DNA of 64,000 bases from Salipiger pallidus (lineage in GTDB: Bacteria > Pseudomonadota > Alphaproteobacteria > Rhodobacterales > Rhodobacteraceae), in NCBI RefSeq assembly GCF_014643635.1, contig NZ_BMJV01000002.1, positions 401,463 to 465,462 of the forward strand, written 5' to 3'. Numbering within the stretch: position 1 is the stretch's first letter; each line of letters begins with the position of its first letter. A model generated the notes under the pieces. It made no database searches. It worked only from the letters and a program-made list of their open reading frames with translations, and was not told the DNA's origin. Made by a program: the position numbers and the translations under genes. Positions 1-8,509 of the stretch are shown here, in pieces.

Positions 1-2
1 TA

Positions 3-1027
3 TCAGTTGTCTGAACGCGATCGTCCCAGCACGCCGATGTTCTCCATCCACTGCCTGACCTCACCCGGCCATTCGCGCGTGATCGGATCTGCTGTAGGTC
101 GCATTCCGAAGGCATGCCCGCCCGTGGCGTAAAGGCGCATATCGACGGGCACCCCGGCCTCGTTCAGCGTTAGCGCGTAGGCCATGAGCTGCCGGACATC
201 GTCGACCTGGACGTTCTTCGCGTGAATGATGAGCGTGGGCGGCGCCTCCGTGCTTATCTTTACCCAAGGCTGTAGGCCCAGATTGCTCTTGCCCTTGCTG
301 TTGTCCAGAACTCGCGCGTTATACGCCACGATGGCAAAGTCGGGCCGGGGGGGGGACGGTCGGCTGCGTCGGTCAGCCGGTAGGTCCCCTCGACGGTATT
401 GCTCATATCGATGACGAGATAGGCGCCGGCAGAAAATCCGATCGCGCCGATCTTGTGCGGATCGATGCCGTAGGTCGGGGCGCGTTCCCGCAGCAGGCTG
501 ATCGCGCGCTGTGCGTGTTCCAGCCCCAGCAGCACCTCCGGTCGTTTGTGCTGACCGTCTTCGCGTGGCCATACTTGCGGCGTCCGGTATTCCAGCATGG
601 CGCAGGTCATGCCCTGACGGACGACCCAGTCGCAGATTTCCGTGCCTTCGAGATCGGTCGCCACCGCATAGAAGCCGCCGCCCGGGATCACCAGCATGGA
701 CGCACCGGTGTTGCGCCCCTTTGGTTTGTTGATCGTCATGGTCGGCCGGGTGACGTAGGTCGCCCAATGCCATTTGCGCCCAGCGACGAGCGGCGACCCA
801 TTACCGGTGTATTCTGGATGATCGCCGCTATCCGGTTTCGCCAACGGAACCTCCGAAGGCCACAGCGGCACCTGCGTGCCGCCCTCAGTCGGTTGCCAGA
901 CGCCCTCCTTTTCTACTTTCGGGACAGCGGCCCTGCTGGACGTGTCCTGACCCGCTTGGCCACAAGCCGAACTCGCGACGCCGAGGGATAGGAAAAGAGA
1001 AGTTAGCAAAGTTAGAAAGGGTGACAT
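3..1027 (-). pseudogene. Alpha/beta-hydrolase esterase, frameshifted at a G9 tract
   Basis: Secreted alpha/beta-hydrolase of the acetyl-esterase/xylan-esterase-like group. The N-terminal part has a hydrophobic signal segment ending in SSAC (possibly a lipobox), an oxyanion motif IPGGGF and the nucleophile motif GFSAG. The C-terminal part, with the catalytic-His motif GGHAFGM, continues in another frame. The frame changes at a run of nine G (C on the coding strand) at 347-355; seven or ten would restore one open frame. The second half then reads DFAIVAYNARV and ends at 3-5. Start taken at the ATG at 1027 ahead of the signal peptide; an ATG at 1039 is the alternative. Could be a true pseudogene, a phase-variable gene or a homopolymer sequencing error. 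Confidence 0.75.
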
Positions 1028-1039
1028 GTTTGGTCTCAA

Positions 1040-1362
1040 CCTTAGGAGGTAACCGGATCAGGAAATCAGGATTGACGAGAGCGACGATGCATCGGCGGAG
1101 CAATGGCCGCCGTCAAATGGATGCCATACTGACGCCGCGCTGGCGCGCAATTTCCTCGCTTCAGTCTCACAAGCTTAATTCTTCAAAACCGACATTCGCG
1201 CCCTGTGCAGCATCGGTCAAGTTGGGCTCGAAGCGGTCATGCGGCTACGCAGAACAACCCGTGATCTTGGCCCGGTATGAATGTCGGCTTTCACCTCTGC
1301 TGGGCGATTGGAACGTAGCCGAGGCGAACGACCGCTCCGCGCCCACTGTCCTCTAGCGCCCC
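1040..1362. other. Intergenic stretch carrying a dispersed repeat
   Basis: No gene is recognised here. The stretch holds a 39-bp segment (1207-1245) that recurs with four differences at 27180-27218, described separately. The rest shows no clear coding signal on either strand. Confidence 0.5.
1207..1245 (+). repeat. Dispersed intergenic repeat, copy 1
   Basis: The segment begins GCAGCATCGGTCAA and ends CATGCGGC. The same 39 columns occur at 27180-27218 with four mismatches counted by eye. Both copies are intergenic, each beyond the 3' end of a minus-strand gene. The similarity is too long to be chance at this GC content, but the family's function is unknown. Confidence 0.6.
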
Positions 1363-1968
1363 TTATGGAGCCCGGCGACCCTTGTGGCCCGTCAGAAGAT
1401 ATCTGGCGACCTTGAGTAGGGGAAGCTCGCCGATGACCGAAAAGAAGAAGAGCGCGATCACGCAGAAGGCTCCGATAAATGCCCAGATCATGCCATTGGT
1501 TGCGAAGCCGAGGGAGAGTTCCAGCCCCAGCACGATCTGCATCGCGGCGAAGTACAAAGTCGCGCTGGCAAATGCGCAGGTTCGGACCTTCAGGAGAAGC
1601 TGGCCAAGGGGAGAGTAGTTCCGCTCCCTGAACTCCAGCCCTTCTCGCCTGAGCTTCACCCACAAACTTTCCTCTACCCCAGGCTCCGCCGTTGCGCCTA
1701 GAGACAGGTCAGCGTCGCGTAGTCCAACCGCAGCGGCCAGTTGGTCGCCGGCAAGGGGGTCGATCTTGAACACCTGAATGATAGCCAGCCGCGCAGCCAG
1801 AGGCAGCTCGCGTTCCCCGCGCTCATAGCGGCGTAGGGTGCGGTCCGAGAGCCCGATCGCCGCGGCGAACTGTGCTTGGCTCAGTCCCGTGGACGCACGA
1901 ATGGCCAAGAGGTTGGCCGCACCAAGCCGCCGAGCGATCGATTCGTGATCTTCCTGTGGCGTGACCAA
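1363..1968 (-). CDS. Membrane-anchored Xre-family HTH regulator
   Basis: A predicted 201-residue protein. An Xre/Cro helix-turn-helix lies at about residues 18-55 (core GLSQAQFAAAIGLSDRTLRRYE). Two hydrophobic segments near residues 133-152 and 159-178 predict a cytoplasmic DNA-binding domain tethered to the inner membrane. No ligand domain is visible. The only available start is TTG at 1968, so the exact N-terminus is uncertain. It is divergent from a Ner/Nlp-like regulator, with a 30-bp perfect palindrome between them that is a natural operator for one of the two. The target genes are not known. Confidence 0.7.
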   Translation of the reverse strand: MVTPQEDHESIARRLGAANLLAIRASTGLSQAQFAAAIGLSDRTLRRYERGERELPLAARLAIIQVFKIDPLAGDQLAAAVGLRDADLSLGATAEPGVEESLWVKLRREGLEFRERNYSPLGQLLLKVRTCAFASATLYFAAMQIVLGLELSLGFATNGMIWAFIGAFCVIALFFFSVIGELPLLKVARYLLTGHKGRRAP

Positions 1969-2056
1969 ATCCGCTGATCCGGTGTCTGAGCTGTTTACCC
2001 TTATCAGGAACCTTAGCTCGGAATGCTGGTCAGCGGTCAGGAAAACAAGGGCATCG

Positions 2057-2086
2057 GACCGTTTGGTCCGTGCGGACCAAACGGTC
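2057..2086. promoter_or_regulatory. 30-bp perfect palindrome, candidate operator
   Basis: Two 14-base arms, GACCGTTTGGTCCG and its exact reverse complement, flank a 2-base centre (2071-2072). The unit GGACC/GGTCC occurs four times inside it. It lies between the divergent Xre-type (1968) and Ner-like (2203) regulator genes. A T-rich run follows at 2093-2101, so a terminator is possible, but no upstream plus-strand gene needs one. An operator for one of the flanking regulators is the better reading. Confidence 0.6.
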
Positions 2087-2202
2087 TGGGTGGTTTTTGT
2101 TTTACGACAATATCTTGAAAGATTGACTGCTTCGGATGGAGTTCCTTAGCTGGATGATGAGCCCGGCTGTTTTTGCTCTCTCGGAACCAGGAGAACGCCC
2201 CG

Positions 2203-2445
2203 ATGCGCACCCCGACAAAAGCGGATTTGGACGCCCACGAGCGTCTCAAGGCGGAACTTCGAATCCGCGGAACGTCACTGGCGCAGATCTCGCGTGAACT
2301 TGGTGTGAGTGACTCTGCGCTGACCTTGGTCGGTAAGCGGATGTGTCGGTCTCAGCGCATCGAAGAAGCAATTGCACACGCCGTGGGCATGTCACCGGAA
2401 GAATTGTTCCCAATCCACGAAGAGGAAGGGGTGACCATGACCTAG
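2203..2445 (+). CDS. Ner/Nlp-like winged HTH regulator
   Basis: An 80-residue DNA-binding protein of the Nlp/Ner type (phage Mu Ner, SfsB-like). The helix-turn-helix is in the segment RGTSLAQISRELGVSDSAL, followed by the family's usual C-terminal pattern ending near SPEELFP. The start is ATG 2203 with an AGGAG ribosome site at 2189-2193; a TTG at 2173 in the same frame has no such support. Ner-type proteins commonly regulate transposable phages and Tn7/Mu-like elements. A truncated TnsA-like gene follows 150 bp downstream on the same strand, so this is probably a relic of the same element. Confidence 0.75.
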   Translation: MRTPTKADLDAHERLKAELRIRGTSLAQISRELGVSDSALTLVGKRMCRSQRIEEAIAHAVGMSPEELFPIHEEEGVTMT

Positions 2446-2603
2446 AAAAGCAAAGGACCCGAGGAGTTGACGCTCCTAAGGCCCTTTAGGTGTATCAAGT
2501 TGTTGCCCGATACACCTCATTCATGACCCAACTTTCGGCCCCGGTCAAGCGTGCAGAGACTTCTGCGGGCCGGGGCTCCGTGTCTCCATGAAAGAGGACC
2601 CCG

Positions 2604-2942
2604 TTGCACCGGCAGGTATGCCTGTGGTGCCGGGAGCAACAGCTTATGTATGACGAAGATTTTGGGGGGCCGTACGTCCCGCCCGAGCGGACGCGCGCGA
2701 CTCGCATGTTCCCCGCCCGATCGAGGGCGAGCGCGCGAGGGTTTCTGGTCGCGAAACTGCGTGCCCAGGCCGCCTGGCGGCAGCTGATCTTCGAGAGCCA
2801 CCTTGAGCGAAAATGTCTCCTGGTGCTGCTCTACCAGCATGCGGTCGTCGACGTCTGGGATCAGACGTTGCGGAAAAGCCATTCCGGAGATGAGAGGATT
2901 ATTGGCATCTTGGAAGAACAGCAAGTCAGCATTGACGCGTAG
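2604..2942 (+). pseudogene. Truncated TnsA-like endonuclease N-terminal domain
   Basis: An open frame of 112 residues. The segment PPERTRATRMF followed by RSRASARGFLV and FESHLERKCLLVLL resembles the N-terminal domain of TnsA-type transposon endonucleases, where an F/Y-E-S-x-LER helix precedes the catalytic core. The similarity stops soon after VVDVWDQ, and the protein ends at about half the family length, so the catalytic core is missing. No convincing ribosome site precedes it. It lies just after a Ner-like regulator; a decayed TniQ gene of the same orientation lies 14 kb downstream. The family assignment is from motif recognition only. Confidence 0.55.
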
Positions 2943-3051
2943 AAACTTTGGTTTTCCAACGAGCCGTCAGGGGGGCCGCCTCTTCTGTGGCGAAGCCCCG
3001 CTTGACGGCGAGGCCTCTGGCTGACTGGACTGCTGTGCCCCGTGCATGGCC

Positions 3052-4356
3052 TTACATTTTGGTGGGTAGCCAGAGCACAATCTCTGGGAAGGCAAGAAGC
3101 AGTCCGAGCATAACGAAGGCGGTCGCAAGGAAGGGCATGAGCCCCCTGAATATTTGCTCGAGTGTCACGAGGTCTCCGGCGGCGCCTTTAACGACGAAGC
3201 AATTCAGGCCGATGGGGGGTGTGACTGCGCCGATCTCGGCCAGGACGATGACGTAAACGCCGAACCAGATGGGGTCGTAGCCGAGGCTCATCATCACCGG
3301 GTGGGTGATCGGCAGCGAGATCGCCAGCAGAGACGGGGCGTCCATGAGCATCCCTATCAGCAGGTAGACCAGCGTCACGATGGTCACGACAGCCCAGACA
3401 TCCAGCCCGCCGTTCACCAGCACGTCCTGGATGAAGACCGACACGCCGCTCAGGGCAAGGAACCGCGCGAAGATCAGTCCGCCGAGGATGATCGCGAAGA
3501 TCATTGCCGTCAGCACCACCGTTTCGGTCAGGGCCTTGCCCAGCTGGATGCCGCGCGGGCCGCAGCGCAGTATGGCCATGATGAAGGTGGCGAAGGCCCC
3601 GACCGCTCCGGATTCCGTGGGCGTGAACACGCCGGCGTAAAGTCCGCCCAGCATGATGAAGATCACCAGCGCCAGCGGACCGATCATGCGCAGCGACCAC
3701 AGGCGTTCCTTCAGCGTGAACCGCTGGTCGCTGGCCGGCGCCTTGTGCGGCGACATGAGAGCGACGGTCAGCACCGTCGTGGCCAGCAGCGCCGCAAAGA
3801 TCATCCCAGGCACGATCCCGGCAATCAGGAGCTTGCCGATCGCAGCATTGGTGAGGATCCCGTAAACCACGACCAGCGCGCTTGGCGGGATCAGTACGGC
3901 CAACGTGCCGGCGATGGCGATGGAGGCAGCCGCGAAGCCCCGGTCGTAGCCGCGCCGGATCATTTCGGGCAGGGCGAGCCGGGTGAACAGGGTCGCGGTC
4001 CCCACGCTGGAGCCGGAGGCGGCGCCGAAGGCGGCAGTGGCGCCGGTGCTGGCCAGCGCAAGCCCGCCAGGCAGGCGGCCGAACCACTTTGAGCATGCTT
4101 CGAAGAGATCATCTCCGATGCCGGCGCGGATGGCGAAGAAGCCCATCAGCAGGAACATCGGGATGGCGCTGAAGTGGAAGGCGCTGACGACCGGGTAGAT
4201 CATCGTGCCCAGCAACGACACCGACGGCACCAAGCCGTTCATGATCATGATGCCGGCAAAGCCGACGGCGATCAGGGCGAGCATGATAGGCGCACCGCAA
4301 ATGATGATCGCGAAAAGCAGGCCGGTGCCGGCGAAGCCGATAAACAGGTCAGACAT
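3052..4356 (-). CDS. dctM: TRAP transporter large permease, DctM-type
   Basis: The 434-residue large membrane subunit of a tripartite ATP-independent periplasmic transporter; it drives uptake of an organic anion with the ion gradient. It is hydrophobic throughout, consistent with about 12 membrane segments. It contains family-typical stretches such as GSSVGTATLFTRLALPEMIRRGY, broken here into GSSVGTATLF and LALPEMIRRGY, and, near the end, a PPIGLNCFVV motif. ATG 4356 overlaps the dctQ stop by 8 bp; a longer frame upstream is arginine-rich shadow. It is last in dctPQM, transcribed away from the lactonase operon with which it probably shares a GntR regulator. Confidence 0.93.
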   Translation of the reverse strand: MSDLFIGFAGTGLLFAIIICGAPIMLALIAVGFAGIMIMNGLVPSVSLLGTMIYPVVSAFHFSAIPMFLLMGFFAIRAGIGDDLFEACSKWFGRLPGGLALASTGATAAFGAASGSSVGTATLFTRLALPEMIRRGYDRGFAAASIAIAGTLAVLIPPSALVVVYGILTNAAIGKLLIAGIVPGMIFAALLATTVLTVALMSPHKAPASDQRFTLKERLWSLRMIGPLALVIFIMLGGLYAGVFTPTESGAVGAFATFIMAILRCGPRGIQLGKALTETVVLTAMIFAIILGGLIFARFLALSGVSVFIQDVLVNGGLDVWAVVTIVTLVYLLIGMLMDAPSLLAISLPITHPVMMSLGYDPIWFGVYVIVLAEIGAVTPPIGLNCFVVKGAAGDLVTLEQIFRGLMPFLATAFVMLGLLLAFPEIVLWLPTKM

Positions 4357-4903
4357 TGGCGGCCTCGGGGTCGGCGTTCGCCGAGTCTGTTTCGATGGGA
4401 ACGAAGCCGGGAACCAGCAGGGCGCCAACCGTCTCAAGCGCGAACTGGATCGCCAGCATGCCGCAGCCAATGCTGACGGCCAGCTTCGACGGCCACAGCG
4501 GGAACTGCAGAGCGGCACCCCAGACCATCTCGTTCATCTTGTAGGAGCGGAGCCCGTACTGGAATGTACCGTAGGTGGCGGCTGCGAAGACCAGCGTGCC
4601 CAGAAGCATCCAAGTGACATATGCGGCGATCTGCGCGCGCTCGGACATCAATTGCGCCAGCGCGACGGTGCGCACGTGCTCGCGTTTCATCAGGGTAAAC
4701 CCAAGCGGGAAGGTGATGCACAGGACCAGCAGGGCCTGACTGATCTCCACCGAGGCAGGGATCGGGGCGTTAAACAAGGTTCTCAGCAGCGCGCTCAGCG
4801 CGATCAGCCACATGATTGCAAAGGTGGCAGCTCCGGCGATCAGTGCCGCGACAAGGGCAACCTTGCCGTATAGCGCGTAGACGGTATTGAAGGTGCTTGT
4901 CAT
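4349..4903 (-). CDS. dctQ: TRAP transporter small permease, DctQ-type
   Basis: The 184-residue small membrane subunit of the TRAP transporter, with four hydrophobic segments typical of DctQ. The start is set at ATG 4903 (MTSTFNTVYALYG), with a GAAGG-like site upstream; the in-frame extension to 4975 is poor in hydrophobic residues and unlike the family. It lies between dctP (72 bp gap) and dctM (8-bp overlap), so expression of the two permease subunits is probably coupled. Confidence 0.9.
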   Translation of the reverse strand: MTSTFNTVYALYGKVALVAALIAGAATFAIMWLIALSALLRTLFNAPIPASVEISQALLVLCITFPLGFTLMKREHVRTVALAQLMSERAQIAAYVTWMLLGTLVFAAATYGTFQYGLRSYKMNEMVWGAALQFPLWPSKLAVSIGCGMLAIQFALETVGALLVPGFVPIETDSANADPEAANV

Positions 4904-4975
4904 CCGTCGTGACCCTTCTTCCGAGCGAAGGGGAGCAGGGCGTGCGGCCCCGCTCCCGTCCGGTTCCGGTTGCAA

Positions 4976-5998
4976 TTACTTGGTGATGTCATCGATGACG
5001 CGCTGTGCGTCTTCCTCGGGCATGCCCGAAGCCATCACGCGCTGTTTCCAGCTGTCGCGGGCGGCCTGCACGCCGGGGTTCGACAGGGTCGCCTCAAGGA
5101 ACTCCTCATCGGGGAAGTCGATGATCTCGATAAGGCCCTCATCCTGCCAGCGCTGCTTGATGCGGGCTTCCTCGGCCTCGAAGAGCTTGAGCTGGGTTTC
5201 GAGCTGGTCATACTTCAGCTCTTCCAGCACTGCCTTCTGGTCGTCCGGCAGGGCGTTGTACTTGTCGAGGTTCATGGAAATGATCTGTCCCCAGTTCGCG
5301 CCCAGCGGTACGTCGACGAAGTAGCTGGCGACCTCGTGCAGCTGGAAGGCCTCGACGAAGCCGATGTCAGAGGCCGAGCAGTCCAGAATGTTGTTGCTCA
5401 TCGCCTCGTACATCTCGACATCGACGAAGCTGACCGGCACGCCACCGAGAGCCTCGACCAGCGCGGGCAGGGCGATGCCGTAGGTTCGGATGCGCTTGCC
5501 CTCGAAATCCGCCAGGCTGCGGATCGGCTGGGTGCAGATGAAGCCGTAGTTCGGCAGCGCCCGGACCGTCAGGAGTTTCTGGTTGTAGCGCTCCAGTTCC
5601 TCGGAGAAGGCGGGCACTTCCTCGTGCCACTGAAGCCACAGCTCGCCGACCTCGCGCTGGGTCAGTGTATTCGGGGTGAAGAAGGGCAGGGCGTTGTTCA
5701 CGGGCATCTGCTCAGGGAAGTAGGGCACCACCACATTGCCGATGTCGATCAACCCGGTCTCGATCGCGGTGGGGATCTCGCGGACGGACGCCAGCACACC
5801 GCCGAACTGGATGTTGAACTCGAGCTCGCCGTCAGTGCGTTCCGACAGTTCGTCAACCATCCACTCGGACGACTTGGTGAACATATTGCAGCATTGGGGG
5901 AAGTGATCGCCCCAGCGCATGGTTTCCGCCTGTGCGGATGTACCGGCCATGCCGGCAAGGAGCGTGGCACCAAGTGCCAGTGATGTGATCTTGAACAT
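4976..5998 (-). CDS. dctP: TRAP transporter substrate-binding protein, DctP-type
   Basis: The 340-residue periplasmic binding protein of the TRAP transporter. Residues 1-24 form a Sec signal peptide ending AQA, before ETMRWGDHFP. The body shows the DctP pattern: a binding region near GGVLASVREIPTAIETG, and RIRTYG (following FEGK) with the arginine that usually clamps a carboxylate. The start is ATG 5998 behind a strong GGAGG. The ligand cannot be read from sequence, but context (lactonase, hydroxyacid and aldehyde dehydrogenases) suggests a carboxylic acid. The upstream region holds a GntR operator at 6156-6168. Confidence 0.92.
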   Translation of the reverse strand: MFKITSLALGATLLAGMAGTSAQAETMRWGDHFPQCCNMFTKSSEWMVDELSERTDGELEFNIQFGGVLASVREIPTAIETGLIDIGNVVVPYFPEQMPVNNALPFFTPNTLTQREVGELWLQWHEEVPAFSEELERYNQKLLTVRALPNYGFICTQPIRSLADFEGKRIRTYGIALPALVEALGGVPVSFVDVEMYEAMSNNILDCSASDIGFVEAFQLHEVASYFVDVPLGANWGQIISMNLDKYNALPDDQKAVLEELKYDQLETQLKLFEAEEARIKQRWQDEGLIEIIDFPDEEFLEATLSNPGVQAARDSWKQRVMASGMPEEDAQRVIDDITK

Positions 5999-6155
5999 GG
6001 TTCCTCCCGAAGATTTTGACGGATGCGCCGTCGTCGCAACGCCCCGGTTCTCGCGTTGCCCGCAGTTCCGAAAATCCACGTGTCATGTGGATGTCCCTGG
6101 TTTGCGCGAGCCCGATCCGGCCAGAGCGAATGTCTCCTCTAGCAAAACCTGACTC

Positions 6156-6168
6156 ATTGTCGGACAAT
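6156..6168. promoter_or_regulatory. GntR-type operator upstream of dctP
   Basis: ATTGTC-G-GACAAT, a perfect 13-bp palindrome of the form bound by FCD-subfamily GntR regulators. On the minus strand it is preceded by TATTGAC and two bases, so a -35-like TTGACT (6175-6170) abuts the operator. This arrangement is repeated at 6320-6332 (plus) and at 16613-16625 (minus). Repression of dctPQM by the GntR protein at 12575 is inferred. Confidence 0.75.
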
Positions 6169-6319
6169 AAGTCAATATGTTTCTTGTAAATCAGTTTTAG
6201 GTTAGCCCGGCTCGGCGGAAGTCAGCCTGCGATCATTTCATAAGTTTATTCGTAAATTCAATGTTTTAGGATGTTCTCCTGCCTGCATGCGAGAAATTAA
6301 TTTTTTGGCATATTGACGA

Positions 6320-6332
6320 ATTGTCAGACAAT
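6320..6332. promoter_or_regulatory. GntR-type operator upstream of the lactonase operon
   Basis: ATTGTC-A-GACAAT, a perfect palindrome. On the plus strand it follows CATATTGACG and one base, the same TTGAC-plus-operator layout as at dctP. It lies about 70 bp before the GTG start of the first enzyme gene. The surrounding 6169-6311 is unusually AT-rich, as expected of a divergent promoter region, and holds no gene. Confidence 0.75.
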
Positions 6333-6402
6333 GTGCACGTTGTCAGCATGCGCTCTGTCAGGAGGGATTGAGCGTGCTTGTACGACGAGGGAGGGACGGC
6401 GT

Positions 6403-7209
6403 GTGACATCCGACGCCTACGAGATCTACGCGATCAAATACGCAGAACACGAACGGCAGGCGCGGGAGAACTTCGTCGGCGGCGATATCCATGACGGCCC
6501 CATGGCGATGGACTACTTCGTCTGGGTGGTGCGGAATGCCGAACGTACCATCATCGTCGACACGGGCTTCGATCAGGCGATGGCCGACAAGCGCAAGCGG
6601 CGCATCACCCGCCCCGTCGAAGAAGGCCTCGCGCGCCTCGGCATTAATGCCGCTGCCGTGACCGACGTGGCGTTGACTCACCTGCACTACGATCACGCCG
6701 GCAACCATCATCTCTTCCCTGATGCGGCCTTTCACGTCCAGGAGCAGGAAATGGCGTTCTGCACCGGGCGCTGCATGTGCCACCCGGAGCTCAACCACCC
6801 CTACGCGGTCGAGGACGTGAAGCAGATGATCGACCGGCTCTTTGCCGGCCGCATCCGCTTTCGCACCCCCGAGGACGAACTGGCGCCCGGGATCACGCTT
6901 CACCGCGTCGGAGGGCATTCCGACGGGCTGCAGATCCTGCGCGTCAAGACCGCGCGCGGCTGGGTCGTGCTGGCCTCGGACGCGGCGCACTACTTTGAGA
7001 ACCTGGACAAGAAGCTGCCCTACCCGGTGGTCTACAACGTCGGCGACATGATCGAGGGCTATGCTCGGGTGCGGGCCCTGTCCGAGTCTCCGAACCATAT
7101 CATCCCCGGACACGACCCGGCGGTTCTGTCACTCTATCCGCCGGCGTTCGACGACACCGAAGGGTGGATCGCAAGGCTCGATCTGCCCCAGCGCCCGGCC
7201 ACTTCCTGA
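6403..7209 (+). CDS. Metallo-beta-lactamase-fold hydrolase, lactonase-like
   Basis: A 268-residue cytoplasmic metallohydrolase resembling N-acyl-homoserine lactonases (AiiA/AttM type). The binuclear zinc motif HLHYDH lies at residues 93-98. Further ligands are the His of GGHSDG, the Asp of LASDAAHY and the His of IIPGHDP. The start is GTG 6403 with a GGGAGGGA site at 6389-6396; upstream in-frame codons overlap the operator. It heads an eight-gene operon with hydroxyacid and aldehyde dehydrogenases, so hydrolysis of a lactone intermediate is a better guess than quorum quenching, but the substrate is unknown. Confidence 0.85.
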   Translation: MTSDAYEIYAIKYAEHERQARENFVGGDIHDGPMAMDYFVWVVRNAERTIIVDTGFDQAMADKRKRRITRPVEEGLARLGINAAAVTDVALTHLHYDHAGNHHLFPDAAFHVQEQEMAFCTGRCMCHPELNHPYAVEDVKQMIDRLFAGRIRFRTPEDELAPGITLHRVGGHSDGLQILRVKTARGWVVLASDAAHYFENLDKKLPYPVVYNVGDMIEGYARVRALSESPNHIIPGHDPAVLSLYPPAFDDTEGWIARLDLPQRPATS

Positions 7210-7252
7210 CATCACTTGGATCCCCGCGATCCGCAAAGAAAGGACTTCTTCC

Positions 7253-7579
7253 ATGATCGTTGAAATGCGCGTCTACTACTGTGAACCCACCCGTCTGCCT
7301 GCGCTGCTCGACCGGTTCCGCAACATCACCCTCGGCTTCTTCGATCACTACGGGATCGAGCAGATCGGCTTCTGGACGACGTTGGTCGGCGCGGACAACC
7401 ACAGCCTGACCTACCTGCTGAAGTGGGACAGCATGGCCCAGCGGGAGCAGGTCTGGAACGCGTTTCAGGCGGATGAGGACTGGATCCGCCGCCGGGGCGA
7501 GACCGAGGCAGAGCGCCCGATCGTCACCCGTGTAGAGAACAGCTTCCTCGCCCCGACCGACTTCTCGGCGCTGCGCTGA
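7253..7579 (+). CDS. NIPSNAP-family protein
   Basis: A 108-residue small ferredoxin-like (dimeric alpha-beta barrel) protein of the NIPSNAP family, recognised from the N-terminal pattern MIVEMRVYYCEPTRLPALLDRF and the later FWTTLVG and LLKWDSMAQRE segments. The start is ATG 7253 after AAAGGA. Members in catabolic operons are often of unknown role; some dimeric alpha-beta barrel proteins act as small-molecule isomerases or monooxygenases, but no catalytic residues can be named here. It is second in the lactonase operon, 43 bp after the first gene. Confidence 0.8.
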   Translation: MIVEMRVYYCEPTRLPALLDRFRNITLGFFDHYGIEQIGFWTTLVGADNHSLTYLLKWDSMAQREQVWNAFQADEDWIRRRGETEAERPIVTRVENSFLAPTDFSALR

Positions 7580-7630
7580 GCGATCCGAACCGGTCCCCCT
7601 GAAGAGCCGACAACGCAAGGAAACTCAAGA

Positions 7631-8509
7631 ATGCCCAGTCAGACGATCGCATTCATAGGTCTCGGGATGATGGGTGCACCCATGGCCCGTTGCCTGAATC
7701 GCGCCGGATACAAGCTTTTGCTGAGCGACATGGACAAGGAGCGCACCGACGCGCTCTGCAAGGAGATGGGCGCGCTTCCGCTCGATGCGTCTAGCACTGG
7801 CGAGGCGGATGTCCTCATTACGATGCTGCCGAACTCCGACATCGTCGAGGCCGTGCTCCTGACGCAGGGTCTTGCCGACCAGATGAAGCCCGGGGCAACG
7901 GTCATCGACATGAGCTCCTCGGTGCCGACCCGCTCGCGCGCGCTCGGCGCAACGCTTGGACAGAAGGGTCTCGGCTATCTCGATGCACCTGTCTCCGGTG
8001 GCGTGAAGAAAGCCGAAGAGGGGACCCTGGCGATCCTCGTCGGTGGCCCCGAAGAGCTGAAGGCGCGCTGGCAGGGGGTTCTTGACGCCATGGGCGGCTC
8101 GATCCTGCACATCGGCGAGGCCGGCTCGGGACACGCGGCGAAGGCGTTGAACAACTACGTTTCCGCCAGCGGGCTGATGGCGACGGTTGAGGCGCTGCAT
8201 GTGGCGAGGCGCTTCGGCATTGATCCGGAGGTGATGACCGGTGTGCTCAACGCGTCGTCCGGTCGGTCCAACACGTCCGAAAACAAGGTTGCCCAGTTCA
8301 TGCTGAGCGGCAGCTTCGGCTCAGGTTTCGCCCTCAAGCTCATGGACAAGGATCTGGGGATCGCAGCCGATCTGGCGCGGGATCTGTCCTATGATCTCAA
8401 GCTTGGACAGCACGGCATCGCGCTGTGGCACGGTATCGCGCAACGCCCCGAGGTGACTGTGGGCACCGATCACACCGAGATGTACAAGCTGATGGATCCG
8501 GATGCCTGA
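7631..8509 (+). CDS. 3-hydroxyisobutyrate-dehydrogenase-like oxidoreductase 1
   Basis: A 292-residue NAD(P)-dependent beta-hydroxyacid dehydrogenase. The Rossmann motif GLGMMGAPMA is at residues 10-19. The substrate-binding signature DAPVSGGVKKAEEGTL follows, and the catalytic Lys is in GSGHAAKALNNY. Family members oxidise 3-hydroxyisobutyrate, tartronate semialdehyde or related 3-hydroxy acids, or reduce small aldehydes. It overlaps the following aldehyde dehydrogenase gene by 8 bp, suggesting that this pair act in sequence, alcohol to aldehyde to acid. A second homologue sits three genes downstream. Confidence 0.9.
   Translation: MPSQTIAFIGLGMMGAPMARCLNRAGYKLLLSDMDKERTDALCKEMGALPLDASSTGEADVLITMLPNSDIVEAVLLTQGLADQMKPGATVIDMSSSVPTRSRALGATLGQKGLGYLDAPVSGGVKKAEEGTLAILVGGPEELKARWQGVLDAMGGSILHIGEAGSGHAAKALNNYVSASGLMATVEALHVARRFGIDPEVMTGVLNASSGRSNTSENKVAQFMLSGSFGSGFALKLMDKDLGIAADLARDLSYDLKLGQHGIALWHGIAQRPEVTVGTDHTEMYKLMDPDA

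Noticed and set aside
2446..2490. Intrinsic terminator after the Ner-like gene
   Set aside because: An AGGAG/CTCCT stem with partly pairing flanks exists, but mismatches and lack of a T run make it unconvincing.
6313..6402. Longer start (TTG 6313) for the lactonase-like gene
   Set aside because: The extension covers the operator and promoter region and is not protein-like; GTG 6403 has a strong ribosome site.
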